Positions 32,173 through 42,160 of a stretch of DNA of 64,000 bases are shown here, one piece after another. Position 1 is the stretch's first letter. Every line of letters starts with the position of its first letter. The stretch is taken from assembly GCF_001463905.1 (NCBI RefSeq), contig NZ_BBWR01000002.1, positions 62,001 through 126,000 of the forward strand. The letters run 5' to 3'. The translations under genes and the position numbers were made by a program. The notes under the pieces were generated by a model that did not search any database, was not told the DNA's origin, and saw only the letters and a list, made by a program, of their open reading frames with translations. This stretch comes from Aureimonas frigidaquae (lineage in GTDB: Bacteria; Pseudomonadota; Alphaproteobacteria; Rhizobiales; Rhizobiaceae).

Positions 32173-33372
32173 ATGTCCCACCTGCGTCGGAACGCAACTG
32201 CCGGCATCAGCGCGGCACTGTTTGGCGCTGGAATCCTCATGGCCTGGCAGCCCGCCGCGGCGCAGGACGAGGCACCGGCTTTCTTCGATCAGACACAGGC
32301 GCGCAATGCACTGATCGTCGATGGGGAAACCGGGGCGATCCTTTTGGAAAAGGCGGCGAATGTGCCGTTCGGTCCGGCATCCCTTGCCAAGATGATGACA
32401 ATGGAGATCGTCTTCGACGCGTTGACGCGCGGCGAGATCGAGATGTCCGACACCTTCCCGGTCAGTGAGCATGCCTGGCGCACCGGCGGCGCACCGTCGC
32501 GGACGTCCACCATGTTCGCCGCCGTCAAGTCGTCGGTTCCGGTGGACGCGCTGCTGCAGGGTGCGATCGTCCAGGCCGCCAACGACGCCTGCATCATCCT
32601 GGCCGAAGGCCTTGCGGGATCGGAAGCGGCCTTCGCCGACCGGATGAACCGTCGCGCCGCGGAGATTGGCCTGACCGACAGCCATTTCGTCAATCCGACC
32701 GGCCTTCCGGCCGACGGCCAGCATGTGACCGCGCGGGACCTTGTCAAACTGGCCCGCCATATCGAGACGACCTATCCCGAGCTGTACCGGATCTATGCGC
32801 AGCCGGAATTTGAGTGGAACAAGATTCTGCAGCGCAACCGCAATCCTCTCCTGCGCCTCGATGTCGGGGCAACGGGCATGGCCACCGGCTTTACAGAGGC
32901 TTCCGGTTACGCGCTGGTCGGCGTAACGGACCGGGCAGGGCGCAAGACCTTCCTGGCGCTGGGCGGCCTTGCCAGCGACGCGGAACGCGCCCGCGAAGCC
33001 GAGAAGCTCCTGCGCTGGTCCAACGATACGTTCGAGCGCCAGGAACTCTTCGCCGGTGGCGAGACGGTCGGCGACGCCTGGGTCTATGGTGGCATCAAGC
33101 CGCGCGTCGGCCTGGTCACCGGGGAGCCCGTCGTGGCCTATGTCCCGAACGCTTCGCCCGATCTGGTGCAGGCGGTGATCGTCTACGACGCCCCCTTGCG
33201 CGCGCCGATCGAGAAGGGGCAAAAGGTGGGCCGTATCGAAATGCGCATCCAGAATCAGGCGAGCATCACGCGCGAACTGTTCGCCGCCGAGGACGTTCCA
33301 CAGGGCACCTTCTCCAGCCGTGCGCTGGATGCGGCGCAGGAACTGGCCTTCGGCTGGATCCGTGCCCTGTAG
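32173..33372 (+). CDS. D-alanyl-D-alanine carboxypeptidase homologue, probably inactive
   Basis: 399 residues with a Sec signal (cleavage after PAAA, about 30), a PBP5-type transpeptidase domain (about 35-275) and the C-terminal beta domain. The SxxK motif is intact (Ser70-Leu-Ala-Lys73). The SxN motif reads Ala135-Ala-Asn137 and the KTG motif reads Ala237-Thr-Gly239 (codon GCC at 32881). Both lost residues are catalytic in this family, so it is probably a pseudoenzyme or has very altered activity. It stands in the usual position between rlpA and tmk. Confidence 0.9.
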   Translation: MSHLRRNATAGISAALFGAGILMAWQPAAAQDEAPAFFDQTQARNALIVDGETGAILLEKAANVPFGPASLAKMMTMEIVFDALTRGEIEMSDTFPVSEHAWRTGGAPSRTSTMFAAVKSSVPVDALLQGAIVQAANDACIILAEGLAGSEAAFADRMNRRAAEIGLTDSHFVNPTGLPADGQHVTARDLVKLARHIETTYPELYRIYAQPEFEWNKILQRNRNPLLRLDVGATGMATGFTEASGYALVGVTDRAGRKTFLALGGLASDAERAREAEKLLRWSNDTFERQELFAGGETVGDAWVYGGIKPRVGLVTGEPVVAYVPNASPDLVQAVIVYDAPLRAPIEKGQKVGRIEMRIQNQASITRELFAAEDVPQGTFSSRALDAAQELAFGWIRAL

Positions 33373-33384
33373 GAAAGACGTGGC

Positions 33385-34017
33385 TTGACCGGACTTTTCG
33401 TGACATTCGAGGGCGGCGAAGGGAGCGGCAAGTCCACGCAGATCGCCCGCCTGGCCGACAGTCTGAAGGCCGACGGCCGCCAGGTCGTCGTCACGCGGGA
33501 GCCGGGCGGGACGACCGGGGCCGACATCCTGCGTGAGGTGGTCCTGGCCGGCGGCGCCAAGCGCTTCGGCAACGATGCTGAAGCTGCGCTCTTCGCGGCG
33601 GCGCGCGCCGATCATATGGAATGCGTCATCCTTCCGGCGCTTGCCGCCGGCCATGATGTCCTGTGCGACCGGTTTGTCGACTCCACCCGCGTATACCAGG
33701 GCAGGCCGGACAATGCGGCCTATCTGGCGGCGCTGGAGCGGGCCGCCCTGGCGGGGCGGATGCCGGACCTGACCTTTATTCTGGACGTGCCGGCCGAAGT
33801 CGGCCTGAAGCGCGCGGCCGGGCGCCGTGGCACAGGCGGTGCCGACCGGTTCGAGGCGGAAGAGGCGAGCCTCCACGAGGCCCGTCGCCTGGCCTTCCTG
33901 ACCATCGCCGCGCAGGAACCGGAGCGGTGCATCATCGTGGATGCGACCGGCCCGGTGGACGAGATCGCGCAGGCGATCCTCGACCATGTGCGGGTGCGGG
34001 CCGCGGCAGAGGCATGA
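33385..34017 (+). CDS. tmk: thymidylate kinase
   Basis: 210 residues; phosphorylates dTMP to dTDP. P-loop FEGGEGSGKST (8-18), DR motif CDRFVDST, and the LID region KRAAGRRGTGGADRFE. It uses a TTG start at 33385, seven bases after AGGAAAG. The stop overlaps the holB start (ATGA), giving a tmk-holB pair as in most proteobacteria. Confidence 0.95.
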   Translation: MTGLFVTFEGGEGSGKSTQIARLADSLKADGRQVVVTREPGGTTGADILREVVLAGGAKRFGNDAEAALFAAARADHMECVILPALAAGHDVLCDRFVDSTRVYQGRPDNAAYLAALERAALAGRMPDLTFILDVPAEVGLKRAAGRRGTGGADRFEAEEASLHEARRLAFLTIAAQEPERCIIVDATGPVDEIAQAILDHVRVRAAAEA

Positions 34018-35042
34018 CGCCGTCCGACACGCCGACGATCCCGCAGCACGACGATCTGGACGGCGTCGCCCCGCCGGCGGCGCGCCAGGGCTTCGTCGGC
34101 CATGGCGCGGCGTGGCAGGAACTCACAGAAGCCTATGCCGGCGGGCGCATGCACCATGCCTGGCTTCTGCAGGGAGAGGCCGGGATCGGCAAGGCGACGG
34201 TCGCCTTCGCCATGGCGCGGCATATACTGGGCGCCGGGCAGGATGGGCAGGCCGTGGCGCGGCAGATCGCTGGTGGCGGCCATCCCGGGCTCCTGCATCT
34301 GGCGCGGCCCCCCGTCGAGCGCGGGACCGGGTTCCGGACCCAGATCACCGTGGACGAGATCCGGCGGCTCACGCATTTCTTCCAGACGACGGCGGGCCTC
34401 GGCTGGCGGATCGCCATCATCGATCCGGCGGACGATATGAACCGGAGTGCCGCCAACGCACTCCTGAAGATGCTGGAGGAGCCACCTGCGCGCTCGCTCT
34501 TCCTGATCACCAATCACCGGCCGGGCCGGATCCTGCCGACCATCCGCTCGCGGTGCCGGGTGCTGCGCTTTGCTGAGCTGACGCCGGACGAGATCGCCCG
34601 GCAGCTGGCTGAGGACGTGCCCGACAGCACGCAGGACGCACGGCAGGCGGCAGCGGCCAGTGCCGGCGGCAGCCTGCGCACCGCCCTGCAGCACCTCATG
34701 TCCGGCGGGCTCGAGGTGAGCGAGACGACGCGCAGGCTGGTCGCCATGCCGGCGCCCGACTGGACGGCCATCATGGCGCTGGGCGATGCCGTGACGCTCA
34801 AGGGGCGCGAAGCGGCCTACACGCTGATGGCGCAGGCCGCATTCCGCGCAGTGGCGGACGAGGCGCAGGCACTCGCGATGGCGGGGGATCTGGTGCGTGC
34901 CGAGCGGCTCGCCGCCTTCTGGCAGGCGGAGGACGCCCGGTGGCGGGAGGCGGAGGCCTTCAATCTCGACCGCAAGCAGGTTCTCCTGACTTTTTTCAAC
35001 GGCCTGGCCGAGGCTAGAGCGGACAGTGCCGCTTTTCATTGA
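34014..35042 (+). CDS. holB: DNA polymerase III subunit delta'
   Basis: 342-residue clamp-loader subunit. AAA+ fold with a P-loop GEAGIGKAT, the segment IAIIDPADDMNRSAANALLKMLEEPP and the SRC motif IRSRCRVLRF at the subunit interface. It loads the beta clamp with delta and tau. Its start is translationally coupled to tmk. Confidence 0.95.
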   Translation: MTPSDTPTIPQHDDLDGVAPPAARQGFVGHGAAWQELTEAYAGGRMHHAWLLQGEAGIGKATVAFAMARHILGAGQDGQAVARQIAGGGHPGLLHLARPPVERGTGFRTQITVDEIRRLTHFFQTTAGLGWRIAIIDPADDMNRSAANALLKMLEEPPARSLFLITNHRPGRILPTIRSRCRVLRFAELTPDEIARQLAEDVPDSTQDARQAAAASAGGSLRTALQHLMSGGLEVSETTRRLVAMPAPDWTAIMALGDAVTLKGREAAYTLMAQAAFRAVADEAQALAMAGDLVRAERLAAFWQAEDARWREAEAFNLDRKQVLLTFFNGLAEARADSAAFH

Positions 35043-35107
35043 GCCACGGGGCAGGATGCATTATCTCGCAGGTCTGACGAGACGACGCTGCATGGAAAAC
35101 AACCGAC

Positions 35108-36658
35108 ATGACCGAACGCTATTATCTGACGACCGCAATTTCCTATCCGAACGGGCGTCCGCATATCGGTCACGCATATGAGCTGATCGCCACGGATGCG
35201 ATCGCACGATTCCAGCGGCTCGACGGGCGCGAGGTCCTGTTCCTGACGGGAACCGACGAGCACGGCATCAAGATGCTGCAGACGGCCCGCAAGCTCGGCA
35301 TCGAGCCGATCGAACTGGCCAACCGCAATGCCGAGGAGTTCCGCGCCATGGGGCGCGCGGTGAACGCGTCCAACGACGATTTCATCCGCACCACAGAGCC
35401 GCGCCACAAGGCGGCCTCGCAGGCCATCTGGCAGCGCATGGTCGATGCGGGCGATATCTACAAGGATTCCTACTCAGGCTGGTACTCCGTCCGCGACGAG
35501 GCCTATTACGCCGAAGACGAGACGCGCCTGGCCGAGGACGGGACCCGTCTCGGCCCCCAGGGGTCCCCGGTCGAATGGGTGGAGGAGGAAAGCTATTTCT
35601 TCCGCCTGTCGGCTTTCCAGGATCGGCTCCTGGCGCTTTATGAAGAGAACCCCGACTTCATCGGCCCGGCCGAGCGGCGCAACGAAGTGGTGTCTTTCGT
35701 GCGGTCCGGCCTGCGGGATCTGTCCATCTCCCGCACCACCTTCGACTGGGGCATACCCGTGCCGGGTGACGACAGGCACGTCATGTATGTCTGGGTGGAT
35801 GCACTCACCAACTACCTGACGGCGACCGGCTTTCCGGAAGCGGGGGAGCGCAGCGCCTTCTGGCCGGCCGATCTGCACGTGGTCGGCAAGGATATCGTGC
35901 GCTTCCATACCGTCTACTGGCCTGCCTTCCTGATGTCGGCCGGCCTGCCGCTGCCGCGCCGCGTCTTCGTGCACGGCTTTCTCTTCAACCGCGGAGAGAA
36001 GATGTCCAAATCCGTCGGCAACGTGATCGATCCGAACGCGCTTGTCGACACTTATGGGCTGGACCAGTTCCGGTACTTCCTTCTGCGGGAAGTCCCGTTC
36101 GGACAGGATGGCAACTATTCGCACGAAGCCATTGTAAATCGTACAAATTCCGAGCTGGCAAATGACCTCGGAAACCTGGCGCAGCGCTCCCTGTCCATGA
36201 TCGCCAAGCACCTGGACGGCCTGGTGCCGACGCCCGGCGCCTTCAGCGCGGAAGACACGGCAATCCTGGATGCCGCCGCGCGTTTAAGGTCTCGCGCCCG
36301 AACCCTGATGGCCAAGCAGGAACTCCATACGGTGCTGGGCGAGATCGTCGCCGTCGTGTCGGAGGCCAACCGCTACTTCGCGGCGCAGGAGCCATGGGCA
36401 CTGCGCAAGTCCGATCCCGCCCGGATGGCGACGGTCCTCTATGTCACGGCCGAGGTTCTGCGCCGCGTGACGATCCTTCTGCAGCCCTTCATGCCAGGAT
36501 CGACCGGGCGTCTTCTGGACCTGCTCGGCGTGGCGGATGACGAGCGCAGCTTCGACCAGCTCGATGGCAACCGCATGCTCACCCCCGGGCGGCTCATGCC
36601 GGCGCCGCAGGGGGTCTTCCCGCGCTATGTGGAGGCCGAGGGGCCTGCCCAGGCATGA
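35108..36658 (+). CDS. metG: methionyl-tRNA synthetase
   Basis: 516 residues, class I synthetase. HIGH is present in [10 protein letters not shown] (about 18-27) and KMSKS in [13 protein letters not shown] (about 298-310). The long form's C-terminal tRNA-binding domain is absent, as is common in alphaproteobacteria. The stop overlaps the tatD start (ATGA). Confidence 0.96.
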   Translation: MTERYYLTTAISYPNGRPHIGHAYELIATDAIARFQRLDGREVLFLTGTDEHGIKMLQTARKLGIEPIELANRNAEEFRAMGRAVNASNDDFIRTTEPRHKAASQAIWQRMVDAGDIYKDSYSGWYSVRDEAYYAEDETRLAEDGTRLGPQGSPVEWVEEESYFFRLSAFQDRLLALYEENPDFIGPAERRNEVVSFVRSGLRDLSISRTTFDWGIPVPGDDRHVMYVWVDALTNYLTATGFPEAGERSAFWPADLHVVGKDIVRFHTVYWPAFLMSAGLPLPRRVFVHGFLFNRGEKMSKSVGNVIDPNALVDTYGLDQFRYFLLREVPFGQDGNYSHEAIVNRTNSELANDLGNLAQRSLSMIAKHLDGLVPTPGAFSAEDTAILDAAARLRSRARTLMAKQELHTVLGEIVAVVSEANRYFAAQEPWALRKSDPARMATVLYVTAEVLRRVTILLQPFMPGSTGRLLDLLGVADDERSFDQLDGNRMLTPGRLMPAPQGVFPRYVEAEGPAQA

Positions 36659-37464
36659 GCGACGTCTTCATCGTCGACAGTCACTGCCACCTGGACTTCC
36701 CGGATTTTGCCGGGGAGCATGCGGCCTTGCTGGACCGTGCCGACGCGGCCGGTGTGAAGCTGATGGTGACGATCTCCACCCGCGTCTCGCGCCTGGAGGG
36801 CCTTCTGGCACTGACGCGTGCGCATGAGCGCATCTATGCGACGGTCGGCACGCATCCGAACAGCGCCGCCGAGGAGCCGGATGTTCCGGTGGAGACGCTG
36901 GTGCGCCTGAGCGCCGATCCCAAGATCGTCGGCATCGGGGAGGCGGGGCTCGACTTCCATTACGATTCCGCCCCGCCGGACGTTCAGGAAGCGGTCTTCC
37001 GCCGCCATATCGCGGCGGCGCGCCAGACCGGCCTGCCGCTCGTCGTCCATGCACGGGATGCGGATGCGGAGATGGAGCGCATCCTGACCGAGGAATCGGC
37101 AACAGGCGCCTTTCCCTTCCTGCTGCATTGCTTTTCGTCGGGCCGCCGCCTGGCGGATGTGGGCGTGGAGCTTGGCGGCTACGTGTCCTTTTCCGGCATC
37201 CTGACCTTCAACCGCTCGGAGGAAATCCGCGCAATCGCCGCCGCGCTTCCCGCCGAGCGCATCCTGGTCGAGACCGACGCTCCCTATCTTGCGCCGCCGC
37301 CCTGGCGCGGCAAGCGCAACGAACCCGCCTATACGCGCAAGACGGTCGAGGTCCTGGCGCAGACGCGGGGCGTGTCCCTGGATGAGATCGCCACACTGAC
37401 ATCCGACAATTTCTTCCGGCTCTTTTCCAAGACGCCGGATCCGCGCGGCGCGGCGCGAACGTGA
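36655..37464 (+). CDS. TatD-family metal-dependent hydrolase
   Basis: 269-residue TIM-barrel hydrolase. Metal ligands lie in VDSHCHLDF near the N-terminus, [27 protein letters not shown] and ETDAPYLAP. TatD proteins are 3'-exonucleases or D-aminoacyl-tRNA deacylase-type enzymes depending on the member. It is translationally coupled to metG and to the MBL gene. Confidence 0.94.
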   Translation: MSDVFIVDSHCHLDFPDFAGEHAALLDRADAAGVKLMVTISTRVSRLEGLLALTRAHERIYATVGTHPNSAAEEPDVPVETLVRLSADPKIVGIGEAGLDFHYDSAPPDVQEAVFRRHIAAARQTGLPLVVHARDADAEMERILTEESATGAFPFLLHCFSSGRRLADVGVELGGYVSFSGILTFNRSEEIRAIAAALPAERILVETDAPYLAPPPWRGKRNEPAYTRKTVEVLAQTRGVSLDEIATLTSDNFFRLFSKTPDPRGAART

Positions 37465-38270
37465 CCGACCGTCTGGTCTTTACCATTCTGGGTTGCGGCT
37501 CTTCGCCCGGCGTCCCGCGGGTCAACGGGGATTGGGGCGCTTGCGATCCAACCGAGCCCCGCAACCTGCGCCGGCGCTCAGCCGCGCTAGTGGAGCGGCA
37601 CGGCCCCAACGGCGTCACGCAGGTCGCCATCGACTGCGGACCGGATTTCCGTAGCCAGATGCTCAGCGCAGGTGTCGCGGATTTGGCGGCCGTCGTCGTG
37701 ACACACCCGCATGCGGACCATATTCACGGCCTGGACGATGTGCGCGGCTACGCACAGACCAAGCGCCGGCTGATCCCAGTTCTGGCCGATGCGGCTACCT
37801 ATGAGCGCCTGTTCGAAGCTTTCGGCTATTGTTTCCGCACACCGGCCGGCAGCAGCTACCCGCCCATCGTGCGCCATGTGCCGATCGAGGCCGGCGTTCC
37901 CTTCAGCGTCGACGGTCCGGGTGGGCCGATCCACTTCCGCCCGTACCGGCAAATCCATGGCAACATTCATTCGCTCGGCTTTCGCATCGGCGATCTTGCC
38001 TATTGCAGCGATGTCTCGGATTTCCCCGATGAGGCAATCGCCGAAATCATGGGCGCGCGCTGGCTGGTGATCGACGCGCTGCAACGCCATTTCCACCCGA
38101 GCCATTTCTCCCTCGATCAGGCGTTGGCCTGGATCGAGCGCCTGGGTGTACCCAATGCCATCCTGACGCATATGCACACGCCGCTCGACTATGCGACCCT
38201 GCGGGCGGAACTCCCGGCCCATATCCAGCCGGCATTTGACGGGCTGACAATCGAGTTGAACCAGGACTGA
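37461..38270 (+). CDS. MBL-fold hydrolase, PhnP-like
   Basis: 269 residues, GTG start overlapping the tatD stop (GTGA). The metal motif is THPHADHIHGLDDVRG, with further ligands in CSDVSDFP and MHTPLDY. The N-terminal GCGSSPGVPRVNGDWGAC is shared with phosphoribosyl 1,2-cyclic phosphate phosphodiesterase-like proteins. The substrate is unknown. metG-tatD-MBL is a conserved run in Rhizobiales. Confidence 0.92.
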   Translation: MTDRLVFTILGCGSSPGVPRVNGDWGACDPTEPRNLRRRSAALVERHGPNGVTQVAIDCGPDFRSQMLSAGVADLAAVVVTHPHADHIHGLDDVRGYAQTKRRLIPVLADAATYERLFEAFGYCFRTPAGSSYPPIVRHVPIEAGVPFSVDGPGGPIHFRPYRQIHGNIHSLGFRIGDLAYCSDVSDFPDEAIAEIMGARWLVIDALQRHFHPSHFSLDQALAWIERLGVPNAILTHMHTPLDYATLRAELPAHIQPAFDGLTIELNQD

Positions 38271-38312
38271 CAAGCCACTGTTCAGAAAGCTCTTTTTGCG
38301 AGGTTAAGGGGA

Positions 38313-38714
38313 ATGAAGGGCAAGATCGGGTTGGTCACGCTCGGCGTCGCGGATGTTGCTGCTTCGGGGCGTTTCTACGACGCGCTCGGCTTTCGCCGCC
38401 ATGAACAGGACAGTGACGCCATCATCTTCTATGCGCTCGAGGGGACGTGGCTCGCGATCTTCTCACGCGCAGCGCTGGCGCAGGATGCCGGCATCGAGGA
38501 CGGTGGGGCGGCAAGTTTTTCCGGCATCACCCTGGCGCATAATGTGCCGGAACCGGGCGGGGTCGATGCGGCGCTGGACGAAGCCGTTCGCGCCGGCGCA
38601 CGCATCGTCAAGCCGGCGGCCGATACGTTCTGGGGCGGCCGCTCCGGTTACTTCGCCGATCCCGACGGCCATCTGTGGGAAATTGCCTGGAACCCCTTTC
38701 AGGACCTGACCTGA
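38313..38714 (+). CDS. VOC-family protein
   Basis: 133 residues with the paired beta-alpha-beta-beta-beta modules of the vicinal oxygen chelate fold: GLVTLGVADVAASGRFYDALGF at the start and GYFADPDGHLWEIAWNP at the end, where the last Glu is the usual metal ligand. It is a glyoxalase/dioxygenase-like enzyme or binding protein of unknown substrate. Confidence 0.88.
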   Translation: MKGKIGLVTLGVADVAASGRFYDALGFRRHEQDSDAIIFYALEGTWLAIFSRAALAQDAGIEDGGAASFSGITLAHNVPEPGGVDAALDEAVRAGARIVKPAADTFWGGRSGYFADPDGHLWEIAWNPFQDLT

Positions 38715-38897
38715 CGCCTGACCAAAACGCGCGATCACGGTTTTTCTACAGCCGCAAAGCTCCGATTGTGTACGGCAGCCGCAGATCGGCTGGCCGGAGG
38801 ACTTTACACCAGGGGTGGTCCGGGCTTTCCTTCCGCATCCGGGCGCGAGGCAATGGCAGCCATTGCGGATCGCGCCCGACATCATGGGAGGACATGC

Positions 38898-39935
38898 ATG
38901 ACACGATTTCCGCGGACCCGCGCCCCGCACGCGGCCTTGGAAGGCTCCGTCGGCAGCCGTCGAACCGTCCTGAAGGCCGCTGCTGCGGCCCTCGGCGTGC
39001 TGGCCCTGGCGGTGCCCGGCGCTGCCTTCGCACAGGATTATCCGAACAAGCCGATCACCATGGTCGTGCCATTTGCCGCAGGCGGATCGACCGACCTCGT
39101 CGCCCGGACGGTCGCGCAGGCCATGAGCCAGGAGCTGGGCCAGCAGGTGCTGGTGGAGAACAAGGGTGGCGCCGGCGGGAACCTTGGGGCGAGCTACGTG
39201 GCCCAGGCCGCGCCGGACGGCTACACCATCCTGATGGGAACGATCGCCACGCACGCGCTCTCCGCATCGCTCTATGCGGACCCGCCTTTCGACCCGGTGG
39301 AAGACTTCACGCCGATTGCCTGGCTGGTCACGGTCCCGAACGTGCTGACGGTGAACAAGGATTACCCCGCGGCCAACGTTCAGGAGCTGATTGCGCGGCT
39401 GAAGGAAAAGCCGGGTGAGGAGGTCTATTCCTCGTCCGGCAACGGAACGCCGCTGCATCTTTCCGGCGAGCTGTTCAAGACCATGACGGGCACCGACATG
39501 GTGCATGTGCCCTATCAGGGCTCGGGCCCGGCGCTGGTGGACGTGATTTCCGGCGCGGTGCCGATCAACTTCGACAATCTGCCGTCTTCGACCGAGCATA
39601 TAAGGCAGGGCACGCTGCGCGCCCTGGCCGTGACGACGAAGACCCGTGCGCCGAACTTCCCGGATATTCCGACCATGGAGGAAGCGGGCGTGCCGGGCTA
39701 CGAAACCAACACGTGGAACGCGCTGTTCGCGCCGGCCGACACGCCGCCCGAGATCATCGCCAGACTGAACGCGGCGGCGAATGCGGCCATCACCGATGAG
39801 ACCGTCGCCAAGCGCCTGGCCGAGGTCGGTGCGGCGACGGTCGGCGGTACGCCGGAGGAACTGGCCGAGCACGTCAAGAGCGAGGTGGCCCGCTGGAAGC
39901 CGGTCATCGAACAATCCGGCGCGCGGATCGAGTAG
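38898..39935 (+). CDS. Bug/TctC-family periplasmic solute-binding protein (orphan)
   Basis: 345 residues from the ATG at 38898 with GGGAGGA upstream. A Tat-like signal (SRRTVLKAAAAALGVLALAVPGAAFA) is followed by a mature protein starting QDYPNKPITMVVPFAAGGSTD, the family signature. Bug proteins bind carboxylates for tripartite tricarboxylate transporters or act as sensors. No permease genes are adjacent, and the nearest TctA/TctB are 16 kb away with their own TctC. Confidence 0.92.
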   Translation: MTRFPRTRAPHAALEGSVGSRRTVLKAAAAALGVLALAVPGAAFAQDYPNKPITMVVPFAAGGSTDLVARTVAQAMSQELGQQVLVENKGGAGGNLGASYVAQAAPDGYTILMGTIATHALSASLYADPPFDPVEDFTPIAWLVTVPNVLTVNKDYPAANVQELIARLKEKPGEEVYSSSGNGTPLHLSGELFKTMTGTDMVHVPYQGSGPALVDVISGAVPINFDNLPSSTEHIRQGTLRALAVTTKTRAPNFPDIPTMEEAGVPGYETNTWNALFAPADTPPEIIARLNAAANAAITDETVAKRLAEVGAATVGGTPEELAEHVKSEVARWKPVIEQSGARIE

Positions 39936-39983
39936 CCACGGGCGAGGCGCGAGAGCGGGCGGCGCAGGCCGCCCGCAGGTCGC

Positions 39984-40430
39984 TCATTCGAAGATGACGC
40001 CCTTCTTCAGGATGAAGTTGGCATAGGGCCGGTCTTCCGTCGTGCGGACGATGGCATAGGCATTGGCGGCAGCCTCGTAGAAGCCGAAGCGCTCGATGGC
40101 CTCCATGCCGACATCGCGGCCTTCTTCTTCGCGCGCCATGGCCAGGAAGGCCGTGTGGACCTCCAGGTCGTGCTGCGGTTCGCCAACCGGGGCCATGCGG
40201 CGGATCGGCATGTCGACGAAGCTGTCGAGCGGCATGAGCTTGAGGATCTGGCGCCCGGCTTCCACCGTATCCGTATTGGTCAGGTGGATGCAGCGGCCGG
40301 TGACCGTGCGTGCCGCCACCGACTCCGCCGGGAAATTGCGATCCGCGATGACGAGTTCGTCTCCATGCCCCATTTCGGCGAGCGTCAGCAGAAGCTCGGG
40401 GGACAGGAGCGGCGGAATGTTCTTAAGCAT
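39984..40430 (-). CDS. fucU: RbsD/FucU-family mutarotase
   Basis: 148 residues from the ATG at 40430 (GGAGG upstream). The family pattern is MLKNIPPLLSPELLLTLAEMGHGDELVIADRNFP with the catalytic His and Asp, and a C-terminal RTTEDRPYANFILKKGVI. It equilibrates sugar anomers, most likely fucose. No fucose genes are nearby. It is 79 bp downstream of pxpC on the same strand. Confidence 0.92.
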   Translation of the reverse strand: MLKNIPPLLSPELLLTLAEMGHGDELVIADRNFPAESVAARTVTGRCIHLTNTDTVEAGRQILKLMPLDSFVDMPIRRMAPVGEPQHDLEVHTAFLAMAREEEGRDVGMEAIERFGFYEAAANAYAIVRTTEDRPYANFILKKGVIFE

Positions 40431-40508
40431 CGGGACCTCCACAAATCTCTCACCGCCTGTGCGGCAATGCTCCTTAGCGGGTTTGCGCAAGCTTTTGAAC
40501 AGGGCCGA

Positions 40509-41465
40509 TTATCGCCCGTCCGCCCGAAGGCGGGACAGGTAATCGGCCTGGCGGCGGGCCGCCATCCGCGCCGCCGCTACGGCCTCATCCGGCGCTACCT
40601 CCACGAAGCGGACCGGCCGGTTGGGCGATAGCTGCGCCAGACGCATGAGATCCGGCCCGATCACCGTGGCGATGCGCGGATAGCCGCCCGTCGTCTGGTG
40701 ATCGGCCGACAGGACGGTCGGCACGCCATCCCCCGCAACCTGCACCGATCCGGCCAGGATGGGGGCCGAGGGCAAGGCAAGGTCGGTCGCCAGCGCCAGG
40801 GACGGGCCGGCCAGGCGCATGCCCATGCGATCGAATGTGGCCGTCGTGCGGAAGGCCGAGCCGAAGAAGGTGGCGAGCGCATCGGCCGTAAAACACCCAT
40901 CCTGCGGCCCGCGAACGGCGCGCACGCGCGCCAGCGGCCGCGCATCGACGGGGCAGGGCACGGTCGAGACAGGCAGCGGATCATCCCGCCCCGCTTGTTC
41001 CACGCGCAGCTCCATGCCCGGCAGCAGCCGGCCGCCGCCCAGGCCCGACGGTGCGTGCGTGGCGGTGCTGCCGAGCCACGAGGTGCACGCTGTATCGCCT
41101 CCGAGCGCAAGATAGGTCCAGTTGCCCCACCACGGGTTGCCAAGAACGGTCAACCGTTCGCCCGCCTTCAACGTGCCTCGGCACCAGGAGGGCATGTGCC
41201 CGCCCAAAAGCTCGACCGTGAACCCGCCGCCGGCCACCGCAAAGGCGAGGGTTCCGTCGAGGCAGAGGATGCGCAGACCGCCGCGGCTGATTTCGAGCGT
41301 CGTAGCCATATCGCCATTGCCAGCGGCCGCGTTGGCGATGGCCGCCGCCTGCCGGTCCACGGGCCCCGAGCGTGGAACGCCGAAGCGGGCGAGGCCGGGC
41401 CGGCCACCATCCTGGAGGCTGGTGAACGGGCCGGCCGCCTCGATGAGAAGCGTCGCGGTGCTCAT
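40509..41465 (-). CDS. pxpC: 5-oxoprolinase subunit C
   Basis: 318 residues, KipA-like cyclophilin-fold subunit of the ATP-dependent 5-oxoprolinase PxpABC, which opens 5-oxoproline to glutamate. The signature near the N-terminus is FTSLQDGGRPGLARFGVPRSGPVDRQA, with SADHQTTGGYPRIATVI near the end. The start overlaps the pxpB stop (ATGA). Confidence 0.93.
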   Translation of the reverse strand: MSTATLLIEAAGPFTSLQDGGRPGLARFGVPRSGPVDRQAAAIANAAAGNGDMATTLEISRGGLRILCLDGTLAFAVAGGGFTVELLGGHMPSWCRGTLKAGERLTVLGNPWWGNWTYLALGGDTACTSWLGSTATHAPSGLGGGRLLPGMELRVEQAGRDDPLPVSTVPCPVDARPLARVRAVRGPQDGCFTADALATFFGSAFRTTATFDRMGMRLAGPSLALATDLALPSAPILAGSVQVAGDGVPTVLSADHQTTGGYPRIATVIGPDLMRLAQLSPNRPVRFVEVAPDEAVAAARMAARRQADYLSRLRADGR

Positions 41466-42160
41466 GCGCCACCCTCGTTCGCCTGGAGCAGGCGATCATA
41501 CTGCGCCCTGTCGATCCGCTCGAACAGGACGTCGTCCCCGACATCGAACAGGAAGGGCCGTTCGGCCTGCGGGCGCAGTATGGGTGTGGGCGAGCGGCCG
41601 AGAATCCACCAGCCCGTCGGCATGGTGAGGGTCGTCACCAGGCATTGCGTGCCGGCGATGATGACGCTCCCGGCCGGCACGTCGCGCACGGGGCGCTCCT
41701 TGCGGGGCAGGGAGATGGCCTCATCCACGCCGGCCAGATACGCATAGCCCGGGGCAAAGCCGTACATGGACACGGTGTAGCGCTGACCAAGATGCGCGGC
41801 GACGACGGCCTCCGGCGTCAGGCCGGTTCGCTCCGCCACGGCCGCAAGGTCCGCGTCGAAGGGCGGATCGTAGCAGATGTGAACCTTTCGCTGCGTGCCG
41901 GGCCGGGGCCTGAAGGTCAGATCGGCCATCAGGCCGCGCAGCGCAGCCATTGCTCCGGCATGGTCGGTGATCAGAGGATCGAAGGCCACGAGAATGCTCG
42001 TATAGGCCGGCACGGCCTCGGCAAAACCGGGAAAGGGATGGGCGGCCAGCGCGGCATCCAGCCCGCGGACCTGCCGCCAGGCGCTGTCGTCGATACGTTC
42101 GCCAAAGGTCACCAGCACGGCCCGCTCGGCCACCGGGGTCATGCGCGGAAACGCGGTCAT
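41462..42160 (-). CDS. pxpB: 5-oxoprolinase subunit B
   Basis: 232 residues, KipI-like. The typical segments are VPAYTSILVAFDP, the HICYDPPFDADLAAVAERTGL region and GFAPGYAYLAGVDEAISLPRKERP. It forms the PxpBC heterodimer. It is coupled to pxpA and pxpC by ATGA overlaps. Confidence 0.94.
   Translation of the reverse strand: MTAFPRMTPVAERAVLVTFGERIDDSAWRQVRGLDAALAAHPFPGFAEAVPAYTSILVAFDPLITDHAGAMAALRGLMADLTFRPRPGTQRKVHICYDPPFDADLAAVAERTGLTPEAVVAAHLGQRYTVSMYGFAPGYAYLAGVDEAISLPRKERPVRDVPAGSVIIAGTQCLVTTLTMPTGWWILGRSPTPILRPQAERPFLFDVGDDVLFERIDRAQYDRLLQANEGGA

Noticed and set aside
31996-33987. 663-residue minus-strand open frame
   Set aside because: It is antisense to the dacC-like and tmk genes, which have clear motifs; long antisense frames are expected at this GC content.
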